Positions 61,947 to 64,000 of a stretch of 64,000 bases of DNA are shown here, piece by piece. The DNA comes from DAOTWA01 sp963702935 (GTDB taxonomy: Bacteria; Chloroflexota; Anaerolineae; Anaerolineales; Anaerolineaceae): contig OY969772.1 of the NCBI GenBank assembly GCA_963702935.1, positions 1,426,001 to 1,490,000 of the forward strand. The letters run 5' to 3'. The translations under genes were made by a program, and so were the position numbers. The notes beneath the pieces are model-generated. The model was not told the DNA's origin. It did no database searches and worked only from the letters and a program-made list of their open reading frames with translations. Positions within the stretch are counted from its first letter, which is position 1, and every line of letters starts with the position of its first letter.

Positions 61947-63341
61947 ATGAGAAGAAAACCAGTTTCTCTGCTGATTGTAGCTTTCAGCGCGCTAGCTTTG
62001 CTGCTGGCGGCCTGCGGGCCGGCAGCCACCGCCGTGCCCACCACCGTCCCCCCGGCAGCCACATCGCCGAATTGGCCACCAGCGCGCCGACCATGGCGCC
62101 TACCAGCGCGCCCACGTCGCCTTCCGCCACGGCGGCTTCCACTTCCTCGGGGCAGGCCATCGAGTTCAGTTCTGGCACGGGCAGAGCCAATCGCAGCGAG
62201 ACGCCCTCAACAAGCTGGTCGACGAATTCAACAGCTCGCATCCCGGCATCCACGTGACGGCCACCTACCAGGGCACTTACAGCGACTGTATAAGAAGGTG
62301 ACGGCTGCCATCGCCGCCGGCACGCCCCCCGACCTGGCCATCGCCTACCAGAACGACGTGTCCAACTACATCCATTCGGACGCGGTCATCCCATTGGATG
62401 ACCTGATGAGCGACCCGCAGATCGGCTTTAGCGCTGCCGACTTGCAGGACATCTACCCGGCCTTTATCGACCACTATCCGCAGGCCGGCAACAAGGTGTA
62501 CAGCATCGCCTTCATGCGCAGCATGGAAGTAATGTACTACAACGCCGACCTGCTCAAGGCCGCCGGCATCACCCAGCCGCCGACCAGTTGGGACGACTTC
62601 ACTGAAGGATTGTGCGGCGGTCAACAAGCCGCCGGCCGTTTATTGCTACGAGATGAACACAGACGCTTCGCGCTTCGCCAACTGGGTGTTCAGCCGCGGC
62701 GGCGACCTGCTCAGCACGGACGGCACTTCGGTGGCCTTCGGCGGGCAGGCCGGCCTGGACACGATGAACTTCATCAACGATATGTTCCAGAACAAGTACG
62801 CCATCGTGATTGCCAAGGCCTACCAGGATCAGACGGACTTCTCGCTGGGCAAGATCGCCTTCGCCTTCGGCTCGACGGCCGGGCTGCCCTACTACAAGCA
62901 GTCCATCGACCAGGCCGGCGTGGTGAAGGATTGGGGCATTGCCCCCAGCCGCATACCACCCCCAACCCGGTGGTGGACGTCTACGGGCCCAGCGTGGCTA
63001 TCTTCAAGACCACTACCGAAAAGGAACGCGCCGCTTTTACCTTCTTGAAATGGCTGATGGACCCCGCTCCCAACGCCGAATGGGTGCAGGCGACTTCCTA
63101 CTTCCCCGCGCGCCAGTCTACCAAGGACCAGCTCACGGCCTTCATCCAGGCCAACCCGCTGTACGGGAACGCCCTGGGCTGGCTGCAATACGGGCGCACC
63201 GAGCCGACCATCGCGGCCTGGAACCCCATCCGCAACATCCTCTTTGACGCGATGACGGCCGTGGCCAACGGCAAGCAGACCCCCCAGGCGGCGTTGAGCG
63301 ACGCCGTCACCAAAGCCAACGCGGCCATCGCCGGGCAATAA
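61947..63341 (+). pseudogene. Sugar ABC substrate-binding lipoprotein, five frameshifts
   Basis: A family 1 (MalE/UgpB-type) extracellular binding lipoprotein. ATG 61947 follows AGGAGG, and the signal ends in lipobox LLAAC. Piecing three frames together gives VQFWHGQSQSQRDALNKLVD, YKKVTAAIAAGTPPDLAIAY, CAAVNKPPAVYCYEMNTDAS, SLGKIAFAFGSTAGLPYYKQ and VVDVYGPSVAIFKTTTEKER, ending at 63341. Breaks lie near 62045-62075, 62165, 62285, 62609 and 62949. Five single-base shifts in one gene suggest poor base quality or an inactive copy. Its place after the two permeases makes it the receptor of this importer. Confidence 0.85.
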
Positions 63342-63455
63342 GGACAGGCAACCAGGCAATCAGGCGATCAGGAATACCAGGCAGTCTGGGGCCTCACTCC
63401 GATTGCTTTGAGTGACGTTTTCCCGCCCCTCCCCGCACGCGAGGAGGGGCGATTA

Positions 63456-63635
63456 GCCGTAGGGTGGGATTCACATCCCGCCGCCTGCGCTTATACGGCG
63501 GCTTTGGAAAGCCGCCCTACGGCTTTTCACCCTTCCGCCTTCATCCCTTTGCCTGCTACAGCAAGCCGTAGGGCGGGATTCACATCCCGCCGCCTGCGCT
63601 TATACGGCGGCTATGGAAGCCGCCCTACGGCTTTT
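63456..63635. repeat. Two tandem GCCGTAGGG(C/T)GGGAT palindromic units
   Basis: Unit 1 (63456-63527) and unit 2 (63565-63635) are nearly identical: GCCGTAGGG(C/T)GGGAT, then TCACATCCCGCCGCCTGCGC, TATACGGCGG, and the closing GCCGCCCTACGGC. Each can fold as a cloverleaf: outer GCCGTAGGGCGG/CCGCCCTACGGC and inner CCGCCG/CGGCGG. A relative is at 377-470. With the CCTTCATCCC words, these fill the 375-bp gap 63342-63716; no gene is seen there. Confidence 0.7.
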
Positions 63636-63682
63636 CGCCCTTCATCCTTCATCCCTCATCTTTCATCCTTCCCTTAACGCGT

Positions 63683-63688
63683 TATAAT
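63683..63688 (+). promoter_or_regulatory. -10 box of the B12-binding protein gene
   Basis: A TATAAT at 63683-63688 lies 28 bp before the ATG at 63717. The -35 region (TTTCAT at 63661-63666, 16 bp upstream) is weak. TGGAG (63704-63708) is the ribosome site. Confidence 0.45.
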
Positions 63689-63716
63689 TGCATCAGCCTA
63701 CTGTCTGGAGTTTGCC

Positions 63717-64000
63717 ATGAGCGAGCGAAGATTTCGCGTCTTGATCGCCAAGCCCGGCCTGGACGGGCACGACCGCGGCGCGAAGGTGGTGGCCCGTGCG
63801 CTGCGCGACGCGGGGATGGAAGTCGTCTACACCGGTCTGCGCTACACACCCGAGATGATCGCCGAGGCCGCCTTGCAAGAGGACGTAGACGCCATCGGGC
63901 TGTCCATCCTTTCCGGCGCGCACATGACGCTCGTCCCGCGCGTCCTGACCCTGCTGGAAGCCAACGGCCAGGGGCGGGTGAAAGTCTTCGTGGGCGGCAT
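63717..64000 (+). CDS. B12-binding methylmalonyl-CoA mutase C-terminal-type protein, partial
   Basis: The first 94 residues of a cobalamin-binding protein, cut by the window end. It starts RRFRVLIAKPGLDGHDRGAK with the DGHDRG (DxHxxG) motif whose His becomes the lower cobalt ligand. VYTGLRYTPEMIAEAALQED, DAIGLSILSGAHMTLVPRVL and KVFVGGI follow. This is the small (McmA2/MutB C-terminal) subunit type that works with the large mutase subunit to convert methylmalonyl-CoA to succinyl-CoA. The start has TGGAG 8 nt upstream. Confidence 0.92.
   Translation, partial: MSERRFRVLIAKPGLDGHDRGAKVVARALRDAGMEVVYTGLRYTPEMIAEAALQEDVDAIGLSILSGAHMTLVPRVLTLLEANGQGRVKVFVGG

Overview
The window reads as a chromosomal segment of a high-GC bacterium, most likely an environmental Chloroflexota (Anaerolineae-like) genome. 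The basis is gene content and style, not an alignment: a GatCAB amidotransferase set interleaved with an M3 peptidase and a sugar nucleotidyltransferase, many Cys-anchored lipoproteins with Thr/Pro spacers, several bare -10 boxes next to start codons, and dense families of short intergenic repeats. The phylum is an inference.

Layout. 0-4.8 kb: end of a cytochrome P450, a GbsR/MarR regulator with a P-type cation ATPase, and a short-chain dehydrogenase. 4.9-9.5 kb (minus): a frameshifted nucleotidyltransferase with a small partner gene, TerC, RNase HII, a family 2 glycosyltransferase, two poorly characterised genes and tRNA-Pro. 9.5-23.5 kb (plus): esterase lipoprotein, gatC-gatA-pepF-nucleotidyltransferase-small protein-aminotransferase-gatB, glutamate dehydrogenase with a promoter-plus-terminator leader, dnaN and a PEP/pyruvate-binding protein. 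23.7-28.4 kb (minus): GntR(YtrA-type)-SPFH-PLDc_N-ABC ATPase-ABC permease, then two perfect parS sites and a YhfC-type membrane protease. 28.5-32.8 kb (plus): an A/T-richer cassette (TetR, rifampicin phosphotransferase, ICMT-like methyltransferase) with paired operators. 32.8-37.7 kb (minus): an ECF sigma/anti-sigma pair, a beta-propeller lipoprotein carrying the same promoter motif, a lactonase-like propeller and another lipoprotein. 37.9-49.2 kb: an F420-type reductase and then an ion-transport cluster (DUF389, ClC-CBS, CPA1 antiporter, H+ P-ATPase, Ca2+ P-ATPase). 49.3-59.1 kb: GlgC, tRNA-Leu, YchF, GNAT, a lipoprotein, DUF3788-like, GH3-like, GH13 with a TetR regulator and matching operators, and YdcF. 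59.2-63.3 kb: a 19-copy 15-bp array, a run of three hairpins and a sugar ABC transporter operon. The window ends inside a B12-binding methylmalonyl-CoA mutase-type gene.

At least ten genes are interrupted by single-base shifts, mostly in homopolymers, including gatA. The uncorrected proteins are otherwise intact. I read most of these as assembly errors rather than gene decay, and I give the full reconstructed spans.

The most interesting items are the parS pair 3.4 kb past dnaN, the twin ECF promoters with identical spacing, the operator-flanked rifampicin phosphotransferase cassette, the matched TetR operators at the GH13 locus, the glutamate dehydrogenase leader and the structured RNA candidate before the sugar ABC operon.
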